The notes: generated from the letters alone by a model not told the origin. Numbered from the stretch's first letter, positions 11,140-23,511 are shown. The stretch is DNA of 64,000 nt from Anaeramoeba flamelloides (GCA_027625915.1 JANTQA010000044.1:868001-932000), one strand, 5' to 3'. Translations and numbers: made by a program.

Positions 11140-12203
11140 GGGATTAACTTCATACTAGATTTCTCTGGATCAAGTTGTATTGTAAATGGGTGTATATGGT
11201 TTTAGTGTGCCATGGTTTAAATAGTTTCTAAAAAATCAATTATAAATTTTATGCTCAATTATTTATTACATTTTTTACTAATGATCACGATTAAAAAAAT
11301 TTTCATTTTTTGAAATTTTTTTTTAATTCCTTTTTCCAAATCTAAAAAAAGAAACCCAAAATATCAGTATCTCATATTATTTAATAATTCATATTTTGAA
11401 CTTTTAAAAGTACCTATTTTTATAATTATTTGATTTCAAAGATTTACCCAATAATCATCAACATTAAAACCCAAAGAATGATTAGATTTGTTTGCTTTTT
11501 TCTAAAGCTAAATGTAACTTCAATATTTTTTCATGATTTCAGAAATAATTTGTCAAAAGAATATATTGGTTAATTATTTAATTTTTTAAAAAATTGAATT
11601 TTTTGGCTATTTATCTACATTTTGTCACAAATTTAAGAAAGGTATTTTGCAACTTTGGAGTCTTCGTTTTGAGAATTGAAACTTTAAATTTGGAAGGATC
11701 CAGATATTTTTCGGAAATTGTTACAGTCCTGTTCCTTTTTAAGGCACATGAAAAATCAAGAAATAAGGCACAAAAAAATCCCATTAAGGCACAAAATCAA
11801 AGTGGTCTAAATAAGGCACAATTTTTCTGTGTAAATTTCCAAGATTACCCTTAATGTAATATTCTATATATATATATATATCGAAGAAAACACTCAAACT
11901 AACTCTGTAATTATTTGGTGAAATTATATCTTGAAATTGGAGTGCCTTAAATCAAAAATTTGTGCCTTAAAGTGAACAAAATTTTGTGCCTTATTTCTTG
12001 ATTTTTCCTGTGCCTTAAAATGGCACAGGACTGTAGGTTTTTTTACTAATACAAAAATCATTTTTGAATTGATGGGATCAACAAATATTACTAATTGACT
12101 AATTAAATTTTTAAATACATTTTGAGCCATGTAGCACTAATTCGATTACACCAAATAACTACATACTTTTATTTTGGGTATCTTCTTGGTAGATGCTAAT
12201 CCC
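11140..12203. mobile_element. TIR element family E, copy 1 (flanked by TTAA)
   Basis: Left end GGGATTAACTTCATACTAG, right end CTTGGTAGATGCTAATCCC; both are flanked directly by TTAA (11136-11139 and 12204-12207). The internal sequence is similar to 43076-44978 and to 19695-20470. Examples are the block around AATTCCTTTTTCCAAATC at 11325 and 43262, and TATTTTGCAACTTT at 11643 and 20210. The ends and TTAA or TAA target fit PIF/Harbinger-like or piggyBac-like non-autonomous elements; I cannot choose. No transposase frame is visible. A 310-base MITE sits inside at 11724-12033. Confidence 0.6.
11724..12033. mobile_element. Mariner-like MITE, family A, copy 1
   Basis: Starts TA-CAGTCCTGTTCC and ends GGCACAGGACTG-TA, giving inverted terminal repeats of about 55 bases flanked by TA on both sides. 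Within each arm the word GTGCCTTA (or TAAGGCAC) recurs at spacings of about 20 bases. The centre holds an (AT)n run at 11865-11880. A TA target and CAGT ends are typical of Tc1/mariner elements. There is no transposase, so it is non-autonomous. It is inserted inside the family E element, so it is younger than that insertion. Confidence 0.8.
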
Positions 12204-12834
12204 TTAATAAATCATTGGGGTTGTTTGGTTTTGTTTGGTTTTATAATAAGTATTTTTGATTTTCTCTTTGAAGTTTCTATTCCACAAAACCAGTTCCTTT
12301 CGTTTTCAAATAAAATACAATTATAGTAAATAAATGAAATATATACCCAAATTTCCTACTTCCTTGAGGGTATACTGAAAAGTATTACAGTAATTGAAAA
12401 AATGGTAATTTTTTCGAAAAAAACATGAAAAATTAAGAAATCATTTTTGCACATCACTAGCATGAAAAAATAAAATTGAAAATTCCAAGTTAGACAAAGG
12501 TATTGCGTCAATTATCTTTTCTTATTAATAAATCGAGTTTATTTACAATATAATTAAACTTATTTTTCTTAAAAATCTCAGGGCTTTTGTATTTTTTGTT
12601 TTTAAATGTACTACGATTATTAAACGTCTCTGGTCGAGAAAAAAAGGTTTTATTTTGAGGGAAATTTTTTTAAAGGATGTTATAATGAATTTTCCTTAAA
12701 TTCTACTTTATGATATTTTTTTTTGAAGAGATAATAACTGATAGTTTTGAAAAAACTCTACTCTTTTAAAAAAAATTCAAATAGGAAAAAAAAAAGCGAT
12801 GATAATTATCCCATGTACATAGAGTGTTGTCAAA

Positions 12835-13470
12835 TGTCTAGCTTTTTCTGAATTCAAAGGGATAGTGAAAAATCAATGATTTAACTCGGTACTTATCAAT
12901 TCCGGAAAACCTAATGGAAGTGTCCTATGTTTATAGGGGTTCAAAAGAATCAAATAAAATCATATAGATTTTATTATATATTTATTAATTTTGGAAAAGC
13001 TAACAAAGGGTGTATGTGGAGTGCCGTAGAGTGCCTAAGTTTTCTTGGGGTTTTCTATTTTATTTGTGAAATCTATTCATTTTTGTTGGGTTTTTTTGAG
13101 TTTTCTCTTTATTTGGAAAATCAATAGATTATCGTTAGTTTTTTTTTGATTTTTCTATTTATTTGGAAAGTCAATAGATTTTCGGTTTTTTTTTTTTACT
13201 TTTTGAAATAAACCGAAAATTTATTAAAATTTTCTGTTTATTTCAAAAAGCAAAAAAAAAAAACGAGAACACTTCACAAATAAATAGAAAATCTAAAAAA
13301 AAAAACTAGAACACTTCACAAATAAACGGAAAACTCAAGTAAAGCTAAAAACATTTTTTTTTAACTTTTTGGAATAAATCAAAATTTTTTTTTAATGTAC
13401 TGTTTATTTCAAAAATTCAAAAAAAAGGACAGGACACTTTCCGAAAGATCAAAAAAAAAATATTTTTTCT
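12835..13470. repeat. Foldback repeat, family B, left-arm copy
   Basis: Contains GTGCCGTAGAGTGCCTA, TTTTTTGAGTTTTCT, and the hairpin ACTTTTTGAAATAAACCG..TTTATTTCAAAAAG near 13198-13250, followed by AGAACACTTCACAAATAAA words. Same modules as 3287-3500. It pairs with 14515-15190 across the palindrome axis. Confidence 0.6.
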
Positions 13471-14514
13471 AATATAAATGAATAACAATTCTTTAATAGT
13501 CAAAATAAATGATTTCTAAATTAGAAATAAATTGATTAGATAAAAAATAATTTAGAAATATAATAAAATGACCTCATATATTTTAGGAAAAAATTTTTTA
13601 AAATTTTTACTATTAAATAAAAAAAAAATATTAATAGAACCTGAAATTTTGGATTTTTCAAGTTTAATTGTAAAATATCTTTTAAAATATTATGACCAAA
13701 GATTTTGTATTAAAAAATATTTTTTATGACAATGGAAGTTATTAAAAAGTGAATAATTAGCAAATATTTAGTTTTTTTTTGGAAATAATTTTCTCATGGT
13801 TGAGTTGAGTATAGGTTGAAAAAATAAATTGAAAAAAATTTCTTTTTTATCTTTTCAAAATTTGTTTAAGTGGTCAAAGTTACAGTGGATCAAAAGATCT
13901 ACAAATTTCCATAGTTCAAAGTAAAATATTTTTTTTTGACTTATTTCAATTGAACATTGAATAAAAATAACTGGTAGTATTTTTAAGTTCAGATCAATTT
14001 GAAAGGTTAAATACTTGAACTTTTGAGAAAGTTTTAAATTAGGGAAATTGTATTAAATTTTTTAGTGACTTTTCTTAATTTTTCTGAATATTTTTGTTTT
14101 TTTAGATGTTGGCTGTTGAAATAAAAAATTGTCGGATTTTTTGGAGAAATATTTCATCTTACTTCCATTAAAAATTTTTTTCTTGAAAAAATTAAATATT
14201 TGCTAATTATTCGCTTCTTAATAACTTCAATTATAATAAAATCTATTCATTAATAAAAGATCTTTGATCAAAAAACATTTTGTAAGATATTTTATCAATT
14301 TAAGTTGAAAAAATCAATTTTCAAGTAAGATTTTTATCAAATTGTTTTAAAATTTATAGTAAAAAATTAGAAAATTATTTTTCTTTATAGTTAAGAGGTC
14401 ATTTTATTATGTTTTAAAGGTGTTTTAAATCTGATGAGTATCTTTCAAAATGGATCCCATTATTTGAACTATTAAAGAATTATTTGTCTTTTAAATTGAA
14501 AAAAAATTATGTTT

Positions 14515-15190
14515 TTAATCTTTTCGTTAGGTTTTTTTTAATTTTTGAAATGAACAATAAATTTATAAAAATTTTCGGTTTATTTCAAAAAGTAAAAAAA
14601 AACCCGGTTACAACCCTGTGCCATTTTAAGGTACATAAAAAATCAACATATAAGTCGCAAAATTTTGTTTAATGCACTTTCCCAATTTCAGGAAATAATT
14701 TCACCGTATAATTGCAGAGTTAGTTTGTGTGTTTTCTTCTATATATATATATATAGAATATTACAGTATGAGTAATCTTGGAAATTTACACAGAAAAATT
14801 GTGCCTTATTTTAACCACTTTGATTTTGTATCCTAATGGTATTTATTTTGTGCCTTATTTCTTGATTTTTCCTGTGCCTTTTTAAGGCACAGGACTGTAT
14901 CTTTTCTTGATTTTTCTGTTTATTTGGAAAACCAATAGATTTTACAGATAAACAGAAAACCTCAAGAAAGGCTAGGCACTCTAGGATACTCTACGGACAC
15001 TTTTGTTAAGTTTTTTCAATTTTTTTAATAAATCAAAAATTAAATAAATTTTCTGTTTATTCCTGAAATTAAAAAAAGGGGGCAGGACACTTTCGCTAGG
15101 TTTTCCACGATTCAAAGGAATTGAGAAAAATCAAATCTTTTACACAATTCTTTGAAATTTTGAAAAAGCTCAAGAAAAACTAGGTATAAG
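14515..15190. repeat. Foldback repeat, family B, right-arm copy (interrupted)
   Basis: Family B modules: CGTTAGGTTTTTTTTA at 14526, TTTCGGTTTATTTCAAAAAG at 14573, then, after the MITE at 14611-14897, AGGCACTCTAGG, ACTCTACGG and CGCTAGGTTTTCC. The MITE splits the module, so the foldback was there first. Confidence 0.6.
14611..14897. mobile_element. Mariner-like MITE, family A, copy 2 (inverted)
   Basis: The left end is TA-CAACCCTGTGCC (slightly decayed) and the right end GGCACAGGACTG-TA. Its interior is the reverse complement of copy 1 at 11724-12033: GAGTTAGTTTG, the (TA)n run at 14738-14755, and CTTGGAAATTTACACAGAAAAATTGTG all appear in the opposite order. It lies in the foldback repeat of the right palindrome arm. 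Confidence 0.75.
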
Positions 15191-15699
15191 ACGGAAATAG
15201 ATCATTTTCATCAGTTTTTTTTCTATTTTTTTTTTCCTTGTATTTATCTTTTTTTACATGATAAGAAAGTGTTTTCAAAACCATTAGTTATTATCTCTTC
15301 AAAAAAATATCCGAAAGTTGAAATTGACGAAAATTCATTGTTAAATTTATTTAAAATTTTTACCCCAAAATATACCTTTTTTTCTTGACTAGATGACTTT
15401 TTAAAAAAACTGTGGTCCTATTAACAACATAAAATACAAAAACCTCATGATTTTTTAGGTTATGGGTGTTGATTTTCTGGTGAATAAAATCTATAAACAG
15501 TAAGAAAGAATAATTCGAGTAAAAATTTTGTCGAACTTGGAATTTTAAATTTTATTTTTTCTTACTCGTGATTAGATATCTCATTTTAAGAATTTTTCTG
15601 TTAACAAGAATTTAATAAATCCATACCTATGAAGTGGTTATTGGTTGTTGGTTTATTTGATTAGTTAATGTTTATCCTTTCAAGAAAAAAGAAACCTGG

Positions 15700-18552
15700 C
15701 TGTGTTTTGAAAAATGGTTTTTCTCAAATCTGTACAGATAGTTTTTTAAACAGTTAATTTAAATAATTTAATACTGTAAATCAGTTTTATTCTAATTTTC
15801 CTTTTAAATTTTGGAGGCGTTTGTGTCTGTTTAAAATATTGGGATTTGTTTGATCTTTTATTTCCAAAAACTGAATGAAAATTTTCTACAAGTAATTTTG
15901 TAATTCAAAGTAAAAAATTCAACTTTTGGGCAAAAGACATGTTTTTTTTTTTGTCAAATAAGATTATAATTTAGCTTTTTAAGAGATTGTGGGATTGAAA
16001 AAAGAAGACGCTGATGTATTTATTTTACTTTAATAAATACCCTTAAAATCAGAAAGGAGAACATAAATTCCTCTCTCTCTATTCTCACAAATTCTTTTGG
16101 AAAAGAAAACACTTTACCCCAATGAATAGAGTGTCTCCAATACTCTTTGTTTTTGGATTTGATTTTTTTTTTTTAGAGGAATCAAATGTTGTTTTGGAAA
16201 TTTGGTTGGAATAATTGCTGTTTTTCAGGATTAGCTTTAAGATGTTTGAAATAATTGTGTTTTGTTTTTTTTGGGTTTGAAGATCTTCGGTAATTGTAAG
16301 CTTTTGTTTGAATTTTACATTTTCTTGAATTGATTTTTATCTTCACTAAAAGATAATTTTTGTAAAAAAAGAATTCTCACTCAAATAAAAAAAGAAAGTT
16401 TGAACCAAAAAAATTTATTTTCTTTTGATACTTTTAAGCTTTATTAGATTTTTTTAAAAAGAGTATTTGACAAAATAAAGGCACTAAATCGTTTCTTATC
16501 GGTTTAAAGTTATGTTCTTTGAGTTTTTTTTAATTATAAAATAAATAATTATTACAATTCTTCAAAACAAAAAAACCTGAGTTGAAAAAAAAAAAAATCA
16601 TGATGGATTTCAACAGTATTTAAATTTTGCAAAAAACAAATAGATCAAGAAATATGGGTTATTGAACTTACAATAAAAATAAACAGTTAATGGAATTTCT
16701 TTGGTAAACCTCTCAAAAATACAATGCCCAGTTCTTACGAGATCGTATCTGAAGAATACACTTTTACTTTTCCCAAATAAATGTGATATTTAGCGAATTG
16801 AATTTTCTTGTTTTGTAGATCTTTACAAAAGAGTGTAAAGTTGAAAAATAACAATTTTGGAGAGCAAAAACGATTTTATGGCTTTTCCAATAATGTTGTA
16901 AAATCAACAATTAGAATGTATTAGTATTTTTTTGTTCTACTTTATTTTGAAAACCTAACTCACTTTTTATTAAAAAAAAAGTCACTTGTATTTTAAATTG
17001 AAAAGAAAAAGAAAATTGTAAAACAGTGAACAAAAGAAGAAAATAGTAACATTTAAACCTTATTTTTGGGGGTTTTATCGCTCAAAAAAATACCAAAGCG
17101 TCAAATCTTTAATTAGATCATTTTCTCTTTTCCCTAAATCGCTTAGATCAATTTCATAATTTCTTCTTTTATAGAAGAAAACAACGCTGTCAAAGAGAAC
17201 GTTTAGATGTTAGACAAAAAGTGTTCAAAAACGAAATCAAAATTAATCTTTTTAATTTTTAACCAAACATTTTTTTATTTAATCCAAATAAAATATCGAA
17301 ATTCATTTCTTTGGATCGTACAAATTTAACTTTAGTTCGACTTGAAAGGTCATTCAAAAATTCAATTTGTTCTGATTTTGAAGAACTGAAGCGAAAAAAA
17401 ATTTTAAAAAAAATTCTTATTTAACAGGAAAATGAAAAACACGAGTTTGTTTTGGCTTTTTTTGAGTTTGAAGAAAATCAACATTTTTCAACTTTTGATT
17501 TGAAATAAAGTCGGGAAATTGGACCTTTTATGGGTCATTGGCCTCTTTTGTCCTTTTCCCTATTGAACATTAAAATATGACAGAATATTTATTTGTATTT
17601 TTATTTTAATTTTAGTTTTTAAAAATAAGAAAGAATAAACTCTTTTTGTGATTATTGTTTCATCTGGCCCTTGGTTAAACCGTTCTTGTTGATCGTATGA
17701 TCATTCTCTTCAAAGAAAAGCCTTTCAAATTTTTCTTTTTTTGATCTCATTCGATTTTCTTTTTCTCTTTTTATTTGCCTTGTTTTCTTCCCCTTTCAAT
17801 TTCATATCCTCAATTGAATCGTTTAATATTAAAAAAAAAAAAATTAACTTGATTTATTTTTCAAAATTTAGAAAAATTTTTTACTTTAAAAATCAACAAA
17901 TTTTTGCTGATTATCAATTTGATCTTTACTTTAACACATACCAACTTAATTCAAAACAATTGATTATAAATCGCTTTGTTAATTGCAATTTTTCAAAAAT
18001 TATGATATGCGTAAAAATTTTCTTATTTTCACTTTTGTAAAAATTTATTATTTTGATCTTGAAGAACTTTTTTTCCGATTCTCAGTCTTTCCTTGGAAAA
18101 CCAAATTAAAACAGGTCTGGGTTTTATAGTGGCTTTTTTAAGTGTAATTATTTTTTAAATTTGATCTCATTTTTGAAAAAAATATTAGTTAAAGAGGGTA
18201 TTTTCTGAAAAACAGAGTTCACTTTTGAACGAAAAATCCTACCAAATAATCCGTTCAAATATCAGACCTCGTTATATCTTGACTTTTAAATTATTCAATT
18301 AAATTGATCTTTTTTTAATTTCTAAACTCCACATTTTACATTTTACAATTGTTTCTAAATTGGCCTCTAAAAGACCCAAATACACAGACCATAACTTATT
18401 TCGATAAGACAAGATATTATTTCTGACTTTTCATAATATGATCGAGAATTTCAATCTATTTTTTTATCTTTTTAAAATTTAAAAATCTTTTGTTTCTATT
18501 TTATTTAATTTAATTTTTTTTTTTTCATATTTTTAATTGTTGTTGTTCTTTG
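15700..18552. other. Long gene-poor stretch
   Basis: Nearly 3 kb of AT-rich DNA. There is a (CT)n run near 16070-16080, a cluster of T-rich stretches, and an open frame at 17741-18040 that is hydrophobic from its T-rich composition and has no domain. Words such as GAGTGTCTCCAA at 16131 have a counterpart near 26388 on the other strand, hinting at further dispersed repeats. I find no RNA gene or supportable coding exon. Confidence 0.4.
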
Positions 18553-19544
18553 ATGTCCCTAATAACGAAATCTAAATTTAACAAAACGTCCGATCTTCAA
18601 AAAATTAACCAACAAATAATTGATTTTACAAATAATTGTGGGTGTTCTGAAAAAGACGCTCTTCTCTTTTTGAAAAGAGGTAGCTTTGATTTTGAGGTAT
18701 ATATTTCTTTTCAGATTTCCTTTTGTTTTTACTTTTTCTTATTTCGTTTACTTTTTTTTTGAATAAAATTAAGAATCTTGACCCTCTTGTTGAATTTTTT
18801 TTTTTACTTTTACCAAACACGTAAAAAAAAAAAATTGAAATGAATTAATTTGTCTCAAAGGCTTTCAAACTAAACTCTTCTTCATATCAAACTCTTCAAT
18901 CTTTTTCCTTTTCTGAATTCATTCTGTTCTTCTCTTGACTGTTAACCCACAAATAGTATTCAGTTGCACTTTTTACTCTTACGCGGTTGATTTCTAGGCC
19001 CAGAGGAAATTCCAAAACCCGAGAGAGCAGCACAAAAAAAATCTTAACCGAAGTGAATTATGATAGCGATCAAATTAAACCCAGCCGATTGAGCACTACG
19101 GAGACAGTCATGACTCCCAATTTTCTGAAGGAGTCTAATGGCTTCGGTTTCAATACGTCAGCATGCTCGATCAATTTGCAACCACTGTGCTATACGAACA
19201 ATTCCTTCATTTACGATGAAAACAAGCCTTTAGACTTTGAGACCTTGAAGAGGTACCTAAAACAAAAGCCCTCTCCTCCATGGAGAGAGAGGCTACGTGC
19301 TTTCAAGTTATATAATAACGAATTGATTATGGGCTTCCCAGAGGCCCTATACACACGCGAGAAAATCATTATAGACAAAAGGGTTTTCAAATTATATCTT
19401 GAAATCAACAAAGGTGCAGTTACTTCCAAAAACCTTCAAAGAGGAGTGACGGCATTTTTAGAGAGGATTGGGTTTTGCAAAATCCAAAACAGAAGTAGAA
19501 CATTCATGGAATTCTATTGGGGGGAAGGCACCAACAAACACTAA
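18553..19544 (+). CDS. Small spliced gene, unrecognised; UBA-like N terminus
   Basis: The main exon, 18998-19544, is visibly richer in G and C than its surroundings and open throughout. The best joined model has ATG at 18553, exon 18553-18696 ending GAG before GTATAT, exon 18861-18925 after CTCAAAG, and exon 18998-19544 after TTTCTAG. These join in frame to 251 residues, although the second donor (GTTCTT) is poor. Residues about 13-55 (DLQKINQQIIDFTNNCGCSE through GSFDFE) look like a three-helix UBA-type ubiquitin-binding fold. The C-terminal 100 residues (SPPWRERLRAFKLYNN, FLERIGFCKI, FMEFYWG) are compact and look globular, but I do not recognise the family. A ubiquitin link is a guess from the N terminus. 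The middle exon is the weakest part of the model. Confidence 0.6.
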
Positions 19545-19694
19545 TAATTAATATTTTTCGTGTAATAATTAATTGAAAAATGTTTCTTTGTTTAGCTATT
19601 TATAAAATAAACTCTTGTTAAATTATTTTTTTTAAATGTTTGTTGTTTATTTATTTTAATTTTTTTTTTTTTGGAAATTGGGGTAATTTTTGAA

Positions 19695-20470
19695 AAAAAG
19701 ATAATGTTACTTTAGGAGAAGTGTAATGATAGATTCACTTACAATCAAAGTACATTGAAAATTAAAGTCAAAACATATTCGCAATATAATGTCCAAATCT
19801 CTTCGAAAAATTATCGCATAACAAATTATTAAATGATTTCAGAAAGATCAAAATTAAAAATATTTCATTTTGTGAATTTTTTTTGTTTAATTACTTTTCT
19901 CAAATTTAAAAAGAGAATCCTAAATAATAGTAATCAATTTATTTACTATTTCTTATTTAGAATCTCCAAAATATATTGTTTTTTCGATTTATGAAATTCA
20001 AGGATTTAATTAATAATTATTATAAGAAAAACCTAAAAGGTTGATTATTTTTGAAGCTTTTGTATCAAGTTAATTGAACTATCAATATATTTCAGAGATT
20101 TCGAAAATAATTTGTCAAAATAAGCTCTTTGTTATTTAGTTAATTTTTTAACAAAAAATTTAAATATTTTTTACATTTGATCTAGATTGTGAAACAATTT
20201 TAAGAAACATATTTTGCAACTTTAAAGTCTTAGTATTGATAATTCAACCTTTAAATTAGACTTGAAGTCTATATTTTTTCTTTTGAGTTCTTGTTTTTTT
20301 TTTTTTTGCAAATAGTGGGTTCTTTTTTCATTGATGAGATAAACAAATAGTACCATTTTCTAAAGGAAAGCTCAGATAAATTTGAAACAAGGGGAATCCA
20401 TATGATTTAACCACACTAACAACATGCTTTAATTTTCAAATTCTCCAGTTGAGACACAAAGACTTTTTGT
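19695..20470. repeat. Dispersed repeat related to family E (copy 3)
   Basis: Similar over several hundred bases to the interior of 11140-12203: AAAATAATTTGTCAAAA, TTTAATTTTTTAA, TTTTAAGAAACATATTTTGCAACTTTAAAG (compare 11636-11660) and TTGATGAGATAAACAAATA (compare 12070). It lacks the MITE that splits copy 1, so it gives the pre-insertion arrangement. The terminal GGGATTA ends are not visible, so this copy is decayed or truncated. Confidence 0.5.
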
Positions 20471-21953
20471 CTTTGCAATTATTTCTAATAATTTTGTACT
20501 TTCTTCTGATCTTTAGGATTTTTTTTTATATAGCAAAACTGATCCTCAGATTATCTAAAAAGTGAACCACACAATGTTTTTAGTAAAGTCCCGGAAATTT
20601 GTCTATTGGTGTTTATCTATTGTTTTCTTGATCCTTTTGAAAACTTTTTTGCCACACTTTTTGGAAACAACTTTATTTTAAATTTAAAAATACGGTAAAT
20701 TTTAAATTAAGGGATTTAAAACATGATTTCGTCCAGAAAAATTAAAATACATGACAGTTCATTTTTAGTTCTATTAATTTTCCGAGCTTCTAAATCTTCA
20801 ACAAATTTGTTGAAGCACATAAATAAAAAAATTTAATTTAAGGGTTTGTTTAAAATAAAAATATATGTGAGAAAAATTTTTTTAAAAAAAGGAAAATAGA
20901 AATTTAAATTGGGAACTGTATTAAATGTTTCTCTTTAAAAACTCACTATTTGTTGAACAAGTTATAAATAAACAAAATTCAGTGAACATTTGATAATTTT
21001 CGGCTGTGATTAAATTTTTAGTAATTAAATTGCAATCATGTTAACTTTGGATTATCTTTTACAATTCACAAAATAATTGAAAATATCTCAATATTACAAA
21101 AACTTGTGGTATTGTATTAATCCATTATAAATCACCAATTGTGACAATTTGCTAAATTATGTGGCAAAAAAATAATAACTTTTTAAATATTTGAACTAAA
21201 ATTTAGGATAATTTCGTTAATAATAAATCCTAAAACTGTTTGGAGATAAGACTAGTTGAGGATCAATAAAAAAACCCTTTTTTTTTTTTGGAAAAGGAAG
21301 AAACAAATTAAAAATAAAGCAACCATTGGATCGAAAAATTATACTTTGATATAAAAGATAAAAAAAAGTATTTTATAGATTAGTTGTATTAATATAACCC
21401 AAAAGATTTTGAATCAATTTATGTAAGGATAAATAAATTGGGCTCAAAATTTTGAAAAAATAATTTAACAACCAGAAAGAATAATTTATAAAACGGAAAC
21501 AAACATTGATTAAGTCTGAATATCAATTTATAATAGAAGATTTAAACTCAAAAAGAAATTAGAAATTTCTCGTTTTGAAAATGTATCAAAAAAATTAAAG
21601 TTTTTTCCAGAAAGTTAATTAAAATAGTAGATGCGAAAAGACAACTCAAAATTATTAAATGAAAATCTTAACCAATTTAGAAAAAAGTTAATAATGAACT
21701 GTTCAAAGTGAAAACCCAATAATATTTTAAAAAATATTTTTATGAATAATAACATAAATAAATAATAATTTTAATCAAATATTTTTTTTTACTTTCATAT
21801 TGTAATTAAGAAAAATCAAAAATTAACGAAACAGATATTCTTATATATCCAATAAGAATAAAATAAAAAACAAAATCTTGGAATTTGTATAATAAATATT
21901 TCAATTTATAAATGGATAAAGATCTCGAAAATGTTTTTTTTTTTTTTTTTTTT
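20470..21953. other. Intergenic, no gene seen
   Basis: AT-rich sequence with homopolymers (T run at 21931-21953) and no frame that resembles protein. Nothing supportable. Confidence 0.4.
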
Positions 21954-22430
21954 GAAGTTTTCTAGGTTTTTTTGAGGTTTTCTATTTTATTTGTAAAGAG
22001 TTCTAGGTTTTTTTGAGGTTTTTTTACTTTAGAAATAAACAAAAAAATTTAATAAACTTTCGGTTTATTTCTAAAGTAAAAAAAAACCTAACGAAAATCT
22101 ATTGATTTTCCAAATAAATAGAAAACCCAAAAGAAAAGATATAACGAAAATCAATAGATTTTCTCAATAAAATCGAAAACCCCAAAAAAATCTAGAAAAC
22201 TTCAAAATAAATTGAAAACTCAAAAAAAACCTCACTAAAATATATTGATCTTCTAAATATACATAAAAAATAAAGAGATTTTTCTAGAATTTTTAAGAAT
22301 AAAGTAAATTCTTCAATTTTACCCAATTCTTTTAAATTCAGGATAAGCTAAAGATTTTTTTTTGAATTTGAAAAAATAACAGAAAATTAAATAATATTTC
22401 TGTTTATTTCAAAGATTAAAAAAAGCTAAA
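21954..22430. repeat. Foldback repeat, family B, copy 4
   Basis: Opens with GAAGTTTTCTAGGTTTTTTTG and contains the hairpin ACTTTAGAAATAAAC..TTTATTTCTAAAGT near 22025-22078, followed by AACCTAACGAAAATC and AATAGAAAACCCAAAAG arms. Same modular structure as 3287-3500. Confidence 0.65.
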
Positions 22431-23068
22431 TGACGTATATGTTGATTAATTCTCACATTCAAAATATAAATATTATTTTTTTAATTATTTTTTTGTATTT
22501 TCATTTGTTTATTTTTTTTTATTAAGATTCGGATACAAAAGGATAAATATTTTATTAGTTGGTTTGAATATAATACTATTATATTAACTTATTTTAAAAA
22601 AAAGAAAAATATTTGAAATAACAATTTACAAAATAGTATATATCCACTCTAAAAGTAATCAGAGAACCAAAGCAGACCTAAAAATCACAAAAATACTAGA
22701 GGTATAAAACTTTACTTTTGAAAAAATAAAAAGCCCAATTGTTACTGTTTATTAAAAGGTGCTAACTTAATTATTGAAATTATAAATAATGATACCAATA
22801 GTCAATGGACCCAACAGATCTAGATATCATTTTTTTTAATAAAGGACTGATTTGAATTTTTATCAAAATACCATAAAAAAAAAAATTATCTTTTGAAAAA
22901 AAGTTTAACTCTTTTTTTTATTTATTTTAACACCACTTGAAAAATAAAAATAAGATCAATTAATAAAAGAAAAACTACAAGATTAAAGAAAAAACGAGAG
23001 GTTAAACAACATAATTAATCTACTAATAAAATCTTTTCATAAGGACTTTCAATTCAATCGATCTATTG
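22430..23068. other. Intergenic, no gene seen
   Basis: AT-rich DNA between two repeats. No frame, splice pattern or RNA-like structure that I can support. Confidence 0.35.
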
Positions 23069-23511
23069 CAGTCTTACCAAGTATACCATAAAATTTTAAA
23101 TAAAACACAATTGATTTTTCTATTCTTATTTTCTATTTTCAAAAAATTCGGAAATAAGAGTTATTATTCAAAAAAAAATTTCAATAAATGAGCTATTATT
23201 CAAGTTTTTGGATCTTTAAAAAAATTTTTTGAAGATTCATGAAGCACTTTAAAATATTGTTCAATAAAGGTAAATTTTTAAAGATCAGTTAATATTGATT
23301 TTTTTTTGAGCTGTTTTGGAATGATATTTTTTAAATTTCAGGGATCGTGAATTTTTTTTTTTGATGTTTCAAAAATTTGAATAATAGCTCATTTATTGAA
23401 ATTTTTTTTTGAATAATAACTCTTATTTCCGAATTTTTTGAAAATAGAAAATAAGAATAGAAAAATCAATTGTGTTTTATTTAAAATTTTATGGTAACCT
23501 TGGAACCGCTG
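23069..23511. mobile_element. Inverted-repeat MITE, family C
   Basis: Two arms of about 140-150 bases (23069-23220 and 23365-23511) are near-perfect inverted copies. CCATAAAATTTTAAATAAAA, CACAATTGATTTTTCTATTC and GGAAATAAGAGTTATTATTC on the left reappear reverse-complemented on the right. The right end reads GGAACCGCTG-TA and the left end GCAGTCTTACC, so a CAG..CTG terminus with TA target is likely, as in Tc1/mariner MITEs. The sequence is unrelated to family A apart from the tip. No coding capacity. Confidence 0.75.

Larger units (their letters stand above)
12290..15700. repeat. Large imperfect palindrome (about 3.3 kb)
   Basis: The left half reads, reverse-complemented, like the right half over more than a kilobase. 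Matching pairs (left/right): AAATTCCAAG near 12480 and 15545; TTTTTGTATTTT near 12585 and 15430; GAGAAAAAAAGG and its partner near 12640 and 15380; GAAGAGATAATAACT near 12725 and 15300; AATTCTTTAATAGT near 13487 and 14475; AATAAAATGACCTC near 13565 and 14400. The axis is near 14000. Both arms contain family B foldback modules, and the right arm has a MITE at 14611-14897. Arms differ by many substitutions, so the structure is old. It has no recognisable coding sequence. Confidence 0.7.

Noticed and set aside
17741..18040. 99-codon open frame starting with hydrophobic residues
   Set aside because: It is T-rich, giving Phe/Leu runs that mimic a signal peptide; nothing else supports it.
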